Part shown: positions 1-7,710 of the stretch, one piece after another
Numbering within the stretch: the stretch's first letter is position 1
How the letters are laid out: every line of letters begins with the position of its first letter
From: Pelagophyceae sp. CCMP2097
Taxonomy: Eukaryota > Sar > Pelagophyceae
Direction of reading: 5' to 3'
Length of the DNA: 16,969 nt
NCBI GenBank assembly: GCA_026770575.1
Contig: MU657203.1
Coordinates: 363,205-380,173, forward strand
Position numbers and translations under genes: made by a program
Notes under the pieces: model-generated
The model's database searches: none
Told to the model about the DNA's origin: nothing
Seen by the model: only the letters and a program-made list of their open reading frames with translations

Positions 1-838
1 TTACTCGTTTTCTTACTCGTAAAATGGGAACGAGGCGCCTACTCGTTTTTTACGAGGTCGAGGGTAGGAAGATTCCTACTAAATATGCGCCCTAGGGGAA
101 AGGAAAAAAAACACTCCGAATCTGGGCGGAAGCAAGCGCGCGGGCCACCCAGTGCAACCCATAAGGCCACGACGATCATAGGACCCCCCGGGGGGTAGGC
201 GCGCTCGAAAAAAATCGAACGGACGATCCAACTGAAACAACTGCACTGCAGTCCGACTGCATATATAAGTAAGGCGGCATCCTTGACGAGGGGTATCGCC
301 GATGGCGGGCGAAATCGAGTATCGCCGATGGCGGGCGAAATCGAGTCGGGCGCGGCCCTCGCAACGTCAGAGTGTCTGATGTCTGATTCACCGTGTCATC
401 AGAGTTTTCGTCTTTGCGTGCAGCAAGTTTTCGCGCGCCGGAGGCCCGTCCGAGCGCCCGGTCGACGTATAGGCCGCGGTGTACGAGCGCGTCGACAGGA
501 GAACAAACGACCAAACATGAGACAAACGACCTTTTCGACGGCGGTCCCGACAGCGCCGCCTTCTGGGACGACTGACGCTTCGAACGCGGCTCCGGCGGCC
601 AAAGGCGCCGCCGAGTCGCACTGCGAGCCCTATAGAGAACCCACCATCGACTGTGACGAAAAGAAGGGTGGCGGCGCCAAGACTTTCGGAGCGCCGCTGC
701 TCCCCCGAGGCGGCATGCAAAGCCCGCAGTCGCTTCACCCCCCGCCCGTCTCGTCGAAAAGGGGCAGCCATACCATTAGTGATACCGCCGGCGCGATCCG
801 GCTTGGGCGAGCCCGCCGATCCGCGTCCTTTGCATCCT
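1..838. other. Intergenic stretch without a supported gene
   Basis: I find no recognisable coding region here. The first 60 bases contain several copies of ACTCGT and a small hairpin (CTCGT, five T, ACGAG). A TATATAA box lies near 262, and the first long reading frame after it has its earliest ATG at 328. That frame is rich in Arg, Ala and Pro, matches no family I know, and its 3' part only mirrors the antisense of the WD40 gene. Another plus-strand frame ends near 575 with an acidic, natural-looking tail (DLFDGGPDSAAFWDD). It could be a short exon but has no ATG of its own. Transcript data would be needed to call anything here. Confidence 0.5.
294..345. repeat. 26-bp perfect tandem duplication
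   Basis: A 26-bp unit beginning TATCGCCGATGGCGGGCGAA occurs twice head to tail, 294-319 and 320-345, with no mismatch. Each copy carries an in-frame ATGGCGGGCGAA start context, about 40 and 66 bp after a TATATAA box. The identity suggests a recent duplication by slippage. Confidence 0.9.
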
Positions 839-1927
839 TTAGATGCGGGCGTCCCAGAGCCGCGCCGTGCCGTCCCGGCCCGCCGTCGCGACCAGCGCGC
901 CGTCGGGCGAGAACGCGCAGCACTCGACGCTCCGAGCGTGGCCCTCGAGCGTCGCCTGCAGCACGCACGTAGCGGCGCCCCAGAGCCGCACCATGCCGTC
1001 ACTGCTCGCCGTCGAAACGCGCGCGTCGTCGGGCGAGAACGCGCAGCTCGAGACGACGACGTCGTCCTGGCCCTCGAGCGTCGCCTGCAGCGCGCCCGTC
1101 GCGGCGTCCCAGAGCTTCGCCGTCCCGTCCTCGCCCGCCGTCACGATGCGCACCCCGTCGGGCGAGAACGCGCAGCTCGTGACGGCAAAGGCCGTGTGCC
1201 CGTCGAGCGTCACCTGCAGCGCGCCCGTCGCGGCGTCCCAGAGCTTCGCCGTCCCATCCTCACCCGCCGTCGCGAGGCGCGCGCCGTCGGGCGAGAACGA
1301 GCAGCTCGTGACGGCATAGCCGTCGTGCCCTCGGAGCGTCAGGAGCAGCGCGCCCGTCGCGGCGTCCCAGAGCCGCGCCGTCCGGTCCAGGCTCGACGTC
1401 GCGACGCGCTTGCCGTCGGGCGAGAGCGCGCAGCATTCGACGCTCTTGGTGTGCCCCTCGAGCGTCGTCAGCGGCGCGCCCGTCGAGGCGTCCCAGAGCC
1501 GCGCCGTCTTGTCCTGGCTCGCCGTCGCGACGCGCTTGCCGTCGGGCGAGACCGCGCAGCTCACGACGCGGCCGGTGTGCCCGACGAGCGTCAGCAGCAG
1601 CGCACCCGTCGAGGCGTCCCAGAGCCGCGCCGTCTTGTCCTCGCTCGCCGTCGCGACGCGCGTGCAGTCGGGCGAGAAGGCGCAGCAGTAGACGATGCCG
1701 GCGTGCCCCTTGAGGATTGCGTTACCCTTGAAGATGCGGTCCTGCCAGATGAGCTTGCGCAGGGCCGGCGCCAATGCGCGCGCGTCCCGGGCGACGCGCT
1801 TCGTGACGAAGAGGCCGTTTGGCGAGGCCGCCAGCCGGAGCACGGGCGCGAGCAGGTCGCGCTGCTCGAAGACGCGGAGCGCGGGAGAGGCGCGCGCCGC
1901 AGTGGAGCGGCGCGGGGGCGCGGCCAT
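839..1927 (-). CDS. WD40 repeat protein, single seven-bladed propeller
   Basis: The 362-residue protein has about 73 N-terminal residues followed by seven WD40 repeats starting near residues 74, 116, 158, 200, 243, 286 and 329. This is one complete beta-propeller and it ends at the last blade. Each repeat shows the GH dipeptide, the CAFSPDG strand, the structural Asp in ED(K/G)TA and a terminal LWD. Blade 6 is weaker (GQ for GH, LWG for LWD). Blades 4 to 6 carry one extra residue after GH. The start is the ATG at 1927; a GTG at 1945 extends the frame but is not a eukaryotic start. The repeats are unusually alike, especially 4 and 5 (EDGTAKLWDAATGALQ in both), which suggests recent duplication or gene conversion. 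The N-terminal part vaguely resembles a degenerate F-box-like helix region, but I cannot support that. Such propellers are protein-interaction scaffolds; the partner is unknown. Confidence 0.92.
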   Translation of the reverse strand: MAAPPRRSTAARASPALRVFEQRDLLAPVLRLAASPNGLFVTKRVARDARALAPALRKLIWQDRIFKGNAILKGHAGIVYCCAFSPDCTRVATASEDKTARLWDASTGALLLTLVGHTGRVVSCAVSPDGKRVATASQDKTARLWDASTGAPLTTLEGHTKSVECCALSPDGKRVATSSLDRTARLWDAATGALLLTLRGHDGYAVTSCSFSPDGARLATAGEDGTAKLWDAATGALQVTLDGHTAFAVTSCAFSPDGVRIVTAGEDGTAKLWDAATGALQATLEGQDDVVVSSCAFSPDDARVSTASSDGMVRLWGAATCVLQATLEGHARSVECCAFSPDGALVATAGRDGTARLWDARI

Positions 1928-2618
1928 CGCCCGGGGCCCTCGCACGGTTCAGCAAGGCTTTGACCCTTCTTCTTCTATTATGCACTCCACAGAGGACCCG
2001 TGTGGAGGCCTCGAAAGTCCGTGCCACCTGGTCGCAACTGACGGTCGCAACGGACGGGCGCAACGGCCCACTGCGCGCGGACCGCACGCCGGCGCGCGGA
2101 CCCCGAGCCGCCGGGGCCCGCCGAGGCGCAGCAAGGCCGGGGCGGAACGGGCGCGGCCTTGGCGCCGTCCAGCGCCGCGGATCGCGATAATTTATCGACC
2201 TCTTTGAGGACTTGATCAACACCTAAGTGGGCCGTACGAAGACCGCGTTTTGGGAAGCTTGCGACGCCGAATTCGCGCGCGGGCGCCGCACGGTGCAGTG
2301 AAGGGGTGTGAGGGGTATCATGCAGTCAAAGGGCGCGACGCGGCGGCCTCCGCCGCGCCGTCGAGCGCGCGCGTCGAGAGACGCAAAAAGCGTTTCGTCG
2401 AATCGGAAATCGGAAACTTTGGAAACCCGCACGTCCGGCGAACAGAAACTCGTGAGAAACCTCCGAGAAACACCCACGCGACCGCCCGAGTCCGGCGCGC
2501 GCGCGCCCGATCGCCGCCGCCGCAGCGCCGTCTCCCGCGCGCCGTCGGAGCCGTTTCGGGCCTGCGCTTTCACGGTCTTGGCCAGTGGCTCCAAGCCGCC
2601 GCTCGGCCGCCGTTCGGC
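1928..2618. other. Spacer upstream of the WD40 gene
   Basis: This GC-rich spacer lies between the divergent WD40 gene and the candidate membrane-protein gene, so it should hold the WD40 promoter. Several reading frames are open on both strands, but they are Arg/Ala/Pro low complexity and start with non-ATG codons. I see no convincing promoter element or gene. Confidence 0.4.
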
Positions 2619-3246
2619 ATGGGTACCTTCCGCCGCGACGAAGACTACCGCCTCCGCCCCATCCAACCGGCCAACAGACCCATCGCGCCGGCAAACGGCC
2701 GCCCGCGCCGCAAAGCGCCCGTCGCCGAGGAACGCGCGCCCGCCGCCGAGCCACGCGTCGTGCCCGTCGCCGAGCAGCGCGTCGCGCCCGTCGCCGAGCC
2801 ACGCCCGCCAAAGCGCGCGTGGCTCGCGCCGCAGCGCGCGCGCCTCCCCGCCGGCGCGCGCGCGGCCCGCCGCGCGCTCGTCTGCGCCGCGTTTCTCTTC
2901 GCCATGCGTTCACTCTACAACTGGCGCGTCGCTTCACCTCGAAACTCTGCCCATGGCGCCGACGCTTTCAATCCATGCCGACGCTTTCAATCCAGGTCGT
3001 TTCGCGTCTTCGTCGCCGTATTGGTCCTATTCCTCTCCGCGGTGCGCTTGAATCCTTTGGCGTTTCCGAGACGGAAACTAGGTTTGCGGCTACGTGCTTT
3101 TGATCCTTGCGGCAGCTATGTACATGTCCCTCGTCGCCTCCATCTTCGCCTCAATCTTCAGCAAGACGCCGTGGAGTGCGCTCGACTTCTTTTTTGCCCT
3201 ACTTTTTCCGAAGAGACACACAAAGCCCTGTCGATACGAAAAGTAA
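2619..3246 (+). CDS. Hypothetical two-exon membrane protein
   Basis: This is a gene model, not a recognised family. Exon 1 (2619-3041) starts at an ATG (MGTFRRDEDY). It encodes a basic Pro/Arg-rich region with imperfect repeats of the type PVAEPRV (about residues 34-62). It ends in a hydrophobic stretch (VFVAVLVLFLSA). A GTGCGC...ACTAG intron of 40 nt (3042-3081, phase 0) joins it to exon 2 (3082-3246), which opens with another hydrophobic stretch (YVLLILAAAMYMSLVASIF) and ends in a basic tail before TAA. The spliced product would be 195 residues with one long or two adjacent membrane segments. Support is that the hydrophobic segments meet in frame across the junction and that the intron length is close to the 49-nt intron in the ProDH gene. 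Against it, the 19-bp tandem repeat lies inside exon 1, no homologue is known to me, and another intron may exist in exon 1. Confidence 0.35.
2958..2994. repeat. 19-bp tandem repeat, two copies
   Basis: The unit gccgacgctttcaatccat occurs at 2958-2976 and again, minus its last base, at 2977-2994. It lies within exon 1 of the candidate membrane-protein gene or, if that model is wrong, in an unrecognised intron. Confidence 0.85.
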
Positions 3247-3254
3247 AGTTGCCT

Positions 3255-3410
3255 ACGCTGCTCCAAACGTCGGCGTAGACGGGCGACCCTTTGGGCACGC
3301 AGGCACGCATCTTACGCGTCTTCCGACGTCGAACCCGTGTTCCACAAGGGCTCGGAGAGTCCCTCGCGGCTCTACGACAAAGGCACGCTCCGGGGAAGAA
3401 GAGCCCCTCG
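3255..3410. repeat. Direct repeat module A, left copy
   Basis: This stretch beginning ACGCTGCTCCAAACG and ending near GGGGAAGAAGAG reappears in the same orientation at 5590-5749. The two are clearly homologous with scattered substitutions and small indels. It partly follows the end of the candidate membrane-protein gene and encodes nothing I recognise. Confidence 0.85.
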
Positions 3411-3430
3411 CAGGAGGGACGGTGTTTCCG

Positions 3431-3685
3431 GGTTTTCAATCTGTGTCGCCCCCTCGGGTCGCGGGGTTGTCGAGCGACCAAACCCGTTTTCGAGAGGTCG
3501 GGTTGCTTGCTTAATATCCACCCTGGGTGGGGCTGGCCCAGGCGGGAATAACCGCCAAACCCGAGTCAAAGGTGGGTTCGGGCCGCGGCGGGTCGGGCCG
3601 CGGCCAGACGGGTCGGCCAAAACGCTACAACCCGGCAAACCCGACCCGCGGGTTGAAGGGCAAACTCGAACCCGTCTTTGCTCCT
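3431..3685. repeat. Direct repeat module B, left copy
   Basis: This module shares with 5418-5588 a start around TTTTCAATCTGT/TTTCCAATCTGT, the string CCTCGGGTCGCGGG, and an end around AACCCGTC(T/G)TTGCTCCT. Its middle is rich in GGGTCGGG/GGGTTCGGG and the complementary CCCGAACCC, so it can fold on itself. The left copy is about 80 bp longer than the right. No coding function is evident. Confidence 0.75.
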
Positions 3686-3707
3686 ATCTTCGGCTATTCG
3701 ACACGAC

Positions 3708-4440
3708 CCCTTGAGACAAACCCTGGAGACGACCCCTCGAGAAGGCCCTTGGAGACGGCCATTCGAAACGGCGCCTTGAGACGGCCTCTGGAGACGGCCC
3801 CTGGAGACGGCCATTCGAAACGGCGCCTTGAGACGGCCTCTGGAGACGGCCCCTGGAGACGGCCATTCGAAACGGCGCCTCGAGACGGTCCCTCGAGACA
3901 ACCTCTCGAGACGGCCCCTTTCGATGGCCATTCGAAACGGCGCCTTTAGACGACCCCTCGAGACGACGATCGAGACGGCACCTCGAAATGGCGCCTCGAG
4001 AAGGCTCTCCCCGGCCCCTCGAGACGGCCCCTGGAGACGGCCATTCGAAACGGCGCCTTGAGACGGCGCTTCGAGAAAGCCCCTCGAGACGGCCCCTTTC
4101 GACGGCCATTCGAAACGGCGCCTGGAGAAGGTCCCTGGAGACGGTCTCTCGAGACGACCATTCGAAACGGCGCCTTAAGACGGCCCCTCGAGACAACCTC
4201 TCGAGACGGCCCCTTTCGATGGCCATTCGAAACGGCGCCTTTAGACGACCCCTCGAGACGACGATCGAGACGGCACCTCGAAATGGCGCCTCGAGAAGGC
4301 TCTCCCCGGCTCCTCGAGACGGCCCCTCGAGACGGTCATTCGAAAAGGTCCCTCGAGAGGGCTTCTCGAGACGGCCTCTTGAGACGGCCCCTTGAGACGG
4401 CCCTTTCGACGGCCATTCGAAACGGCGCCTCGAGATGGCT
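3708..4440. repeat. 13-bp satellite (GAGACGGCCCCTC-like)
   Basis: About 730 bp are built from a 13-bp monomer of the form (C/T)(T/C)(C/G)GAGACGGCCC, with regular variants such as ATTCGAAACGGCG. In the left part four monomers form a 52-bp higher-order unit. A segment of about 135 bp at 3894-4029 recurs almost exactly at 4189-4324, an offset of 295 bp. Because 13 is not divisible by 3, all frames on both strands cycle through the same 13-residue peptide (for example LETAPGDGHSKRR). That explains the many open frames, none of which I regard as a gene. Confidence 0.93.
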
Positions 4441-4448
4441 CCAATAGA

Positions 4449-5256
4449 GGCTCGGGCGGTCGCTTGGGCGGTCCCTTGGACACTTCCTTTGGACAGTCCC
4501 TTTGAGGGTCTTTCGACGGGCCCTCTGTGACCGTCGCTTTGATTGGCGGCCCCTCAACGATCCCTTGGACGGTCACTCGGCTGCCGGCCCCTCGACTGCA
4601 GCCCCTCTGCGACGTCCCCTGGACGGGCCCTCGGACGGTCGCTCGAACGGTCGCTCGGACGGTCACTTGGACGGTCGCTCGGATGGTCCCTCGACGGTCC
4701 CTCGGACGATCCCTTAGGCGGTCCTTTGGACAGTACCTTAAGACAGTCCATTGCAGGGTCCCTTGGAGGGTCCCTCGACGGTCCCTCTGCGATGGTCCCT
4801 TTGCGACGATCCCATGGACGGTCCACGGAACGGTCGTTTGGACAGCCGCTCGACTGCGGCCCCTCTGCGACGTCCCGCGGGCGGACCCTTGGACGGACCC
4901 CGCGACAGGACGGTCTCTTGGGCGGGCCTTTGGACAGTCCCTTTGGGCAGTTCCTCGGGCGGTCCCTCGAGCTTTCTCTCGACGGGCCCTCTGCGACGGT
5001 CCTGTGGACGGTGCCTCGGACGGTCGTTTGGATGGCCCCTCGAATGATCTTTCGGACGGTCCCTTGGGTGGACCCTTGGACACTTCCTTTGGACAGTTCC
5101 TTGGACGGTCCCTCGACAGGCCCTCTGTGGCCGTCGCGTTGACAGTGGCCCCTCGACGGTCCCTTGGATGGTCACTCAGCTGCTGGCCTCTCGACTGCGG
5201 CCTCTCTGCAGCGTCCCCTGAGCGGGCCCTCGGGCAGTCGCTTGGACGGGCCCTCT
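4449..5256. repeat. 12-bp satellite (GGACGGTCNCTC-like) with 600-bp higher order
   Basis: About 800 bp consist of a 12-bp monomer near GGACGGTCCCTC/T, clearest around 4620-4720, with diverged islands (for example CGACTGCAGCCCCTCTGCGA). The string CCCTTGGACACTTCCTTTGG at about 4473 recurs at about 5073, exactly 600 bp later. The following 170 bp are also alike, so the block holds one full and one partial 600-bp higher-order unit. Open frames on both strands (four-residue repeats such as SDGR, TVAR, GPSK) are products of the period, not genes. Confidence 0.9.
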
Positions 5257-5417
5257 ATCAAACCATGTGGCATCCCGTGCGAGGAACGGTGAAGGGACCT
5301 CTAACAAGGAACCCTGCGTGGTGGCTTGATAGGGCCCTTCAACGAGGCCTTGCAAGTGGCTGTGCAGAGGCCTAGTAAGTGACCGCCAAAGAGGCCTTGG
5401 AGGGACCCGTCCGGAGA
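5257..5417. other. Non-repetitive spacer after the satellites
   Basis: About 160 bp separate the end of the 12-bp satellite from the right copy of module B. I see only faint remnants of the repeat and no gene. Confidence 0.5.
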
Positions 5418-5588
5418 GCTTTCCAATCTGTACCAAACCCTCGGGTCGCGGGTTTGTCAAGCCCGTCTTCTCGGGTCGGGTTCGGGTTTGGGCCACGCGC
5501 GGGTATACGGGTCTGTCAAAACGCGCAAACCCGGCAAACCCGACCGCGGGTCAACTTTCGGGCAAACCCGAACCCGTCGTTGCTCCTG
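5418..5588. repeat. Direct repeat module B, right copy
   Basis: This is the right-hand copy of module B. It contains inverted arms: TCGGGTTCGGGTTTGGGCC near 5485-5503 and GGGCAAACCCGAACCCG near 5562-5578. They could pair into a long GC-rich hairpin and, being runs of GGG, could form G-quadruplexes. It joins module A directly, whereas on the left side A precedes B. Confidence 0.75.
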
Positions 5589-5589
5589 G

Positions 5590-5749
5590 ACGCTGCTCCA
5601 AACGACGACGGCGTAGACGGGCGACCCTTTTGGGCACGCATCTTACGCAAGCGCGTCTTCCGACGTCGAACTCCACAGGGGCTCGAGACTCTGGGGAGTC
5701 CCTTGCGGCTCTCCGACAAAGGCAAGCTCCGGGGAAGAAGAGTGCCTCG
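5590..5749. repeat. Direct repeat module A, right copy
   Basis: This is the right-hand copy of module A, in the same orientation as 3255-3410, with the same CGGCGTAGACGGGCGACCC core and the same GGGGAAGAAGAG end. The satellites are therefore bracketed A-B-satellite-B-A. Confidence 0.85.
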
Positions 5750-5752
5750 GGG

Positions 5753-5947
5753 CTCTCAGACTCACAAGCTCAGCGCAGGGAGCATCGCGGGCCGTCTGCG
5801 GCCGACTGCGGCAGTCTACCAACGCCTGTAGCCGGCTGCAGTCCAGAGCTTTCAGACTCGCAAGCTCGGGGCCAAGAGTCCCCCCGGCCTCTCAGACTCG
5901 CAAGCTCGGGCTCTCAGACTCGGAAGCTCGGGCTCTCAGACTCGAGG
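5753..5947. repeat. 22-bp repeat, five copies
   Basis: A 22-bp unit starting CTCTCAGACTCGCAAGCTCG occurs at 5753-5774, 5849-5870, 5889-5910 and 5911-5932, with a truncated copy at 5933-5947. The last three are in tandem and the first two are dispersed. A GGCCGTCTGCGGC motif is also repeated nearby (about 5789 and 5968). Confidence 0.85.
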
Positions 5948-6289
5948 GCGCATCGCGGCTGCGGCTGCCTCGGCCGTCTGCGGCGGGGACCCGCCAATAC
6001 GGGGACGACTGCGACGGTTGGGAATGCCGCAAGCTGCGTTGGGTCGGGTCGACAAGCACCGCCGCCGCCGACCTGCCCGCAAGGTCGGCCCAGACGTCGC
6101 CGGCAGAGGCCCGTAAATCGGAGAGCCGCTGGCGCGCCGCGGCCCTCGCGCGGCGGTGCGAGGGGTCATGCCGAGCATCTCCACCGCAAGGTCCGGATCC
6201 CAAACAAGCTCGATTTCGTATGATGCATCGAGCCCCGTCTGAGGCCAGGGCGCGAGAGAACGAGACTGGGACTTCCGTTGTCGTTGGGT
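5948..6289. other. Spacer downstream of H2B
   Basis: This GC-rich DNA lies between the 22-bp repeat and the histone H2B 3' end. A long minus-strand frame crosses it but merely continues past the H2B gene in another phase and has no recognisable content. I see no gene. Confidence 0.5.
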
Positions 6290-6305
6290 GGTGTTGTGAA
6301 ACACC
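6290..6305 (-). terminator. Histone 3' stem-loop of H2B
   Basis: On the minus strand GGTGTT-TCAC-AACACC forms a perfect 6-bp stem with a 4-nt loop, 87 nt after the H2B stop. It is preceded by ACAACAACC and followed by ACCACCCA, as in the H2A and H3 copies and as in the stem-loop bound by SLBP in replication-dependent histone mRNAs. The third loop base is A where the consensus has U, so this copy deviates slightly. Confidence 0.85.
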
Positions 6306-6391
6306 GGTTGTTGTGATTTTGTCGTCGTCCGAGTCGCGAAGCGTCGTCGTCCTTGCCGACGATGCGACGCGCGGCCCCGCGGTGGAGCCGC

Positions 6392-6751
6392 TTAGGCGGT
6401 GCCGGCGCTGGTGAACTTCGTGACGGCCTTGGTGCCCTCGGACACAGCGTGCTTGGAGAGCTCGCCGGGGAGCATGAGGCGGACGGCTGTCTGGATCTCG
6501 CGCGACGACATGGTCGCCTTCTTCGAGTAGCGGCCGAGCTTGGAGGCCTCGAGCGCGATGCGCTCGAAGATGTCGTTGATGAACGAGTTCATGATCGACA
6601 TGCCCTTCTTGGAGATGCCCGTGTCCGGGTGGACCTGCTTCAGGACGCGGTAGATGTACGTCGAGTACGACTCGACGCGCTTCTTCTTCTTCTTGCCCTC
6701 GGCCGCCTTCTTCGGCGCCTTGGCGCTCTTCTTCGATGGGGTCTTGGCCAT
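6392..6751 (-). CDS. Histone H2B
   Basis: The 119-residue protein is a complete H2B. It has a Lys/Ala-rich tail of about 27 residues ([15 protein letters not shown]) and then the histone fold from [19 protein letters not shown] through [16 protein letters not shown] and [17 protein letters not shown] to [15 protein letters not shown]. It pairs with H2A in the nucleosome. The C-terminal Lys in AVTKF corresponds to the conserved ubiquitination site. The start is the ATG at 6751, where the tail begins. The frame stays open 40 codons further, but that part is promoter sequence. Unusual points are GRYSKKATM where many H2Bs have HYNKRSTI, and the end SAGTA. The gene is divergent from H2A, and the stem-loop downstream points to S-phase, non-polyadenylated expression. 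Confidence 0.97.
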   Translation of the reverse strand: MAKTPSKKSAKAPKKAAEGKKKKKRVESYSTYIYRVLKQVHPDTGISKKGMSIMNSFINDIFERIALEASKLGRYSKKATMSSREIQTAVRLMLPGELSKHAVSEGTKAVTKFTSAGTA

Positions 6752-7132
6752 GGTTGCTGTGGGGTGCTTCGAGGCGACGAGTGATCGATGCGAGGTCGAG
6801 CGCTCGTGCAGAAAAGTGTTTTTGAATGGTTTCAAGTTGTGATTCCGAAGCACAGCAGCCCATATATTCAAACGGAACTCTTCGTTTTCACGGTGTCTGG
6901 CGAGCCCTCGCGGCTGGGCGGCTGCTCGGAGGCGTCCGGGGCAATCCCATCGCGATACCGGAGCGCACCATTCAATCCTTCTCCCCGCGTGGCCTCGGAT
7001 TCATCGATTTATATTCCAACGGACGTCTATGATTCCGGAGCGCAGCAGCCGATATCGCAAGGGCGTGTTCCACTAACGACCAACTCCGACGCGGCTTGCA
7101 CTCCCCGTCTCACCGAGCAACACTTCGACACC
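6752..7132. promoter_or_regulatory. Shared H2B/H2A divergent promoter
   Basis: The 381 bp between the two start codons must serve both genes. TATA-like elements lie about 110 nt from each ATG: CATATATTC at 6861-6869 (read GAATATATG for H2B) and TTTATATTCC at 7008-7017 for H2A. Two motifs occur twice on the plus strand: gattccgRagcRcagcagcc at 6841-6860 and 7031-7050, and TATATTCNAACGGA at 6863-6876 and 7010-7023. Their order is swapped between the two copies. They are candidate histone regulatory elements. I see no CCAAT box here, unlike upstream of H3. Confidence 0.65.
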
Positions 7133-7531
7133 ATGTCTGGCAAGGGCAAGGGCGGCCGCGGCAAGGGCAAGACGGGCACTGAGAAGGCCACGTCCAGGGC
7201 CTCCAAGGCGGGCCTCCAGTTCCCCGTCGGCCGTATCGGCCGCTACCTCAAGCAAGGCAAGTACTGCACGCGCATCGGAGCAGGCGCGCCCGTGTACCTT
7301 GCCGCAGTCCTCGAGTACCTCTGCGCCGAAATCCTCGAGCTCGCCGGCAACGCGGCGCGCGACAACAAGAAGGCGCGCATCGTGCCGCGCCACCTCCAGC
7401 TCGCCGTGCGCAACGACGAGGAGCTGAACAAGCTCCTCGGCGGCGTCACCATCGCCTCAGGCGGCGTGCTCCCCAACATCCACGCCGTGCTCCTCCCGAA
7501 GAAGTCCAAGGGCAAGGAGTCGGAGGAGTAA
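7133..7531 (+). CDS. Histone H2A
   Basis: The 132-residue protein is a full H2A. Its N-tail is [20 protein letters not shown]. The histone fold contains [39 protein letters not shown] and [20 protein letters not shown]. The C-terminal docking region is [20 protein letters not shown]. Acidic-patch residues are present (AEILELA, RNDEEL). The tail ends [10 protein letters not shown] and lacks the SQ(E/D) motif of H2A.X; the core lacks the signature changes of H2A.Z. It is therefore a canonical H2A. A Cys in KYCTRIG replaces the more usual Ala or Ser. The start is the ATG at 7133 (ACACCATGTC); the open frame upstream is promoter. The gene is divergent from H2B and has a stem-loop 68 nt past the stop. 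Confidence 0.97.
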   Translation: MSGKGKGGRGKGKTGTEKATSRASKAGLQFPVGRIGRYLKQGKYCTRIGAGAPVYLAAVLEYLCAEILELAGNAARDNKKARIVPRHLQLAVRNDEELNKLLGGVTIASGGVLPNIHAVLLPKKSKGKESEE

Positions 7532-7598
7532 ATCTGCGGCGCCGACGACGCTGCGGCGCGTTCCTTCCAAGGGACGCTCCTCACACACAACAACAACC

Positions 7599-7614
7599 GG
7601 TGTTTCTTAACACC
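7599..7614 (+). terminator. Histone 3' stem-loop of H2A
   Basis: GGTGTT-TCTT-AACACC is a perfect 6-bp stem with a TCTT loop fitting the UHUN histone consensus. It is flanked by CAACAACC and ACCACCCC. About 12 nt further the purine-rich ACGACGGAAACGCG is a candidate downstream element of the kind that pairs with U7 snRNA. Confidence 0.93.
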
Positions 7615-7710
7615 ACCCCAAAACGACGGAAACGCGACGAAGAGACGCGCTTCGACTCGAGACGACTGTTGGCAGACGTGGAATGTCGAAGATATGAGCT
7701 TTCTCTGAGA

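Noticed and set aside
1..60. ACTCGT repeats as a possible telomeric array
   Set aside because: Copies are irregularly spaced, too few, and unlike TTAGGG/TTTAGGG-type telomere repeats.
1928..1945. Six-codon N-terminal extension of the WD40 protein
   Set aside because: It would start at GTG; the first ATG in frame is at 1927.
653..1963. 436-codon plus-strand frame opposite the WD40 gene
   Set aside because: It is the antisense of the WD40 repeats, hence its regular RRGVPEPRR pattern. The minus-strand reading has clear domain motifs.
3527..5375. Many open frames of 70-280 codons on both strands
   Set aside because: They lie in 12- and 13-bp satellites and read as short peptide repeats in every frame. 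Openness follows from the repeat, not from selection.
5892..6863. 323-codon minus-strand frame spanning the H2B gene
   Set aside because: It runs through H2B in a different phase; the H2B frame is unmistakable.
6752..6871. N-terminal extension of H2B by 40 codons
   Set aside because: The extension covers the promoter and TATA-like element. The conserved tail starts at the ATG at 6751.
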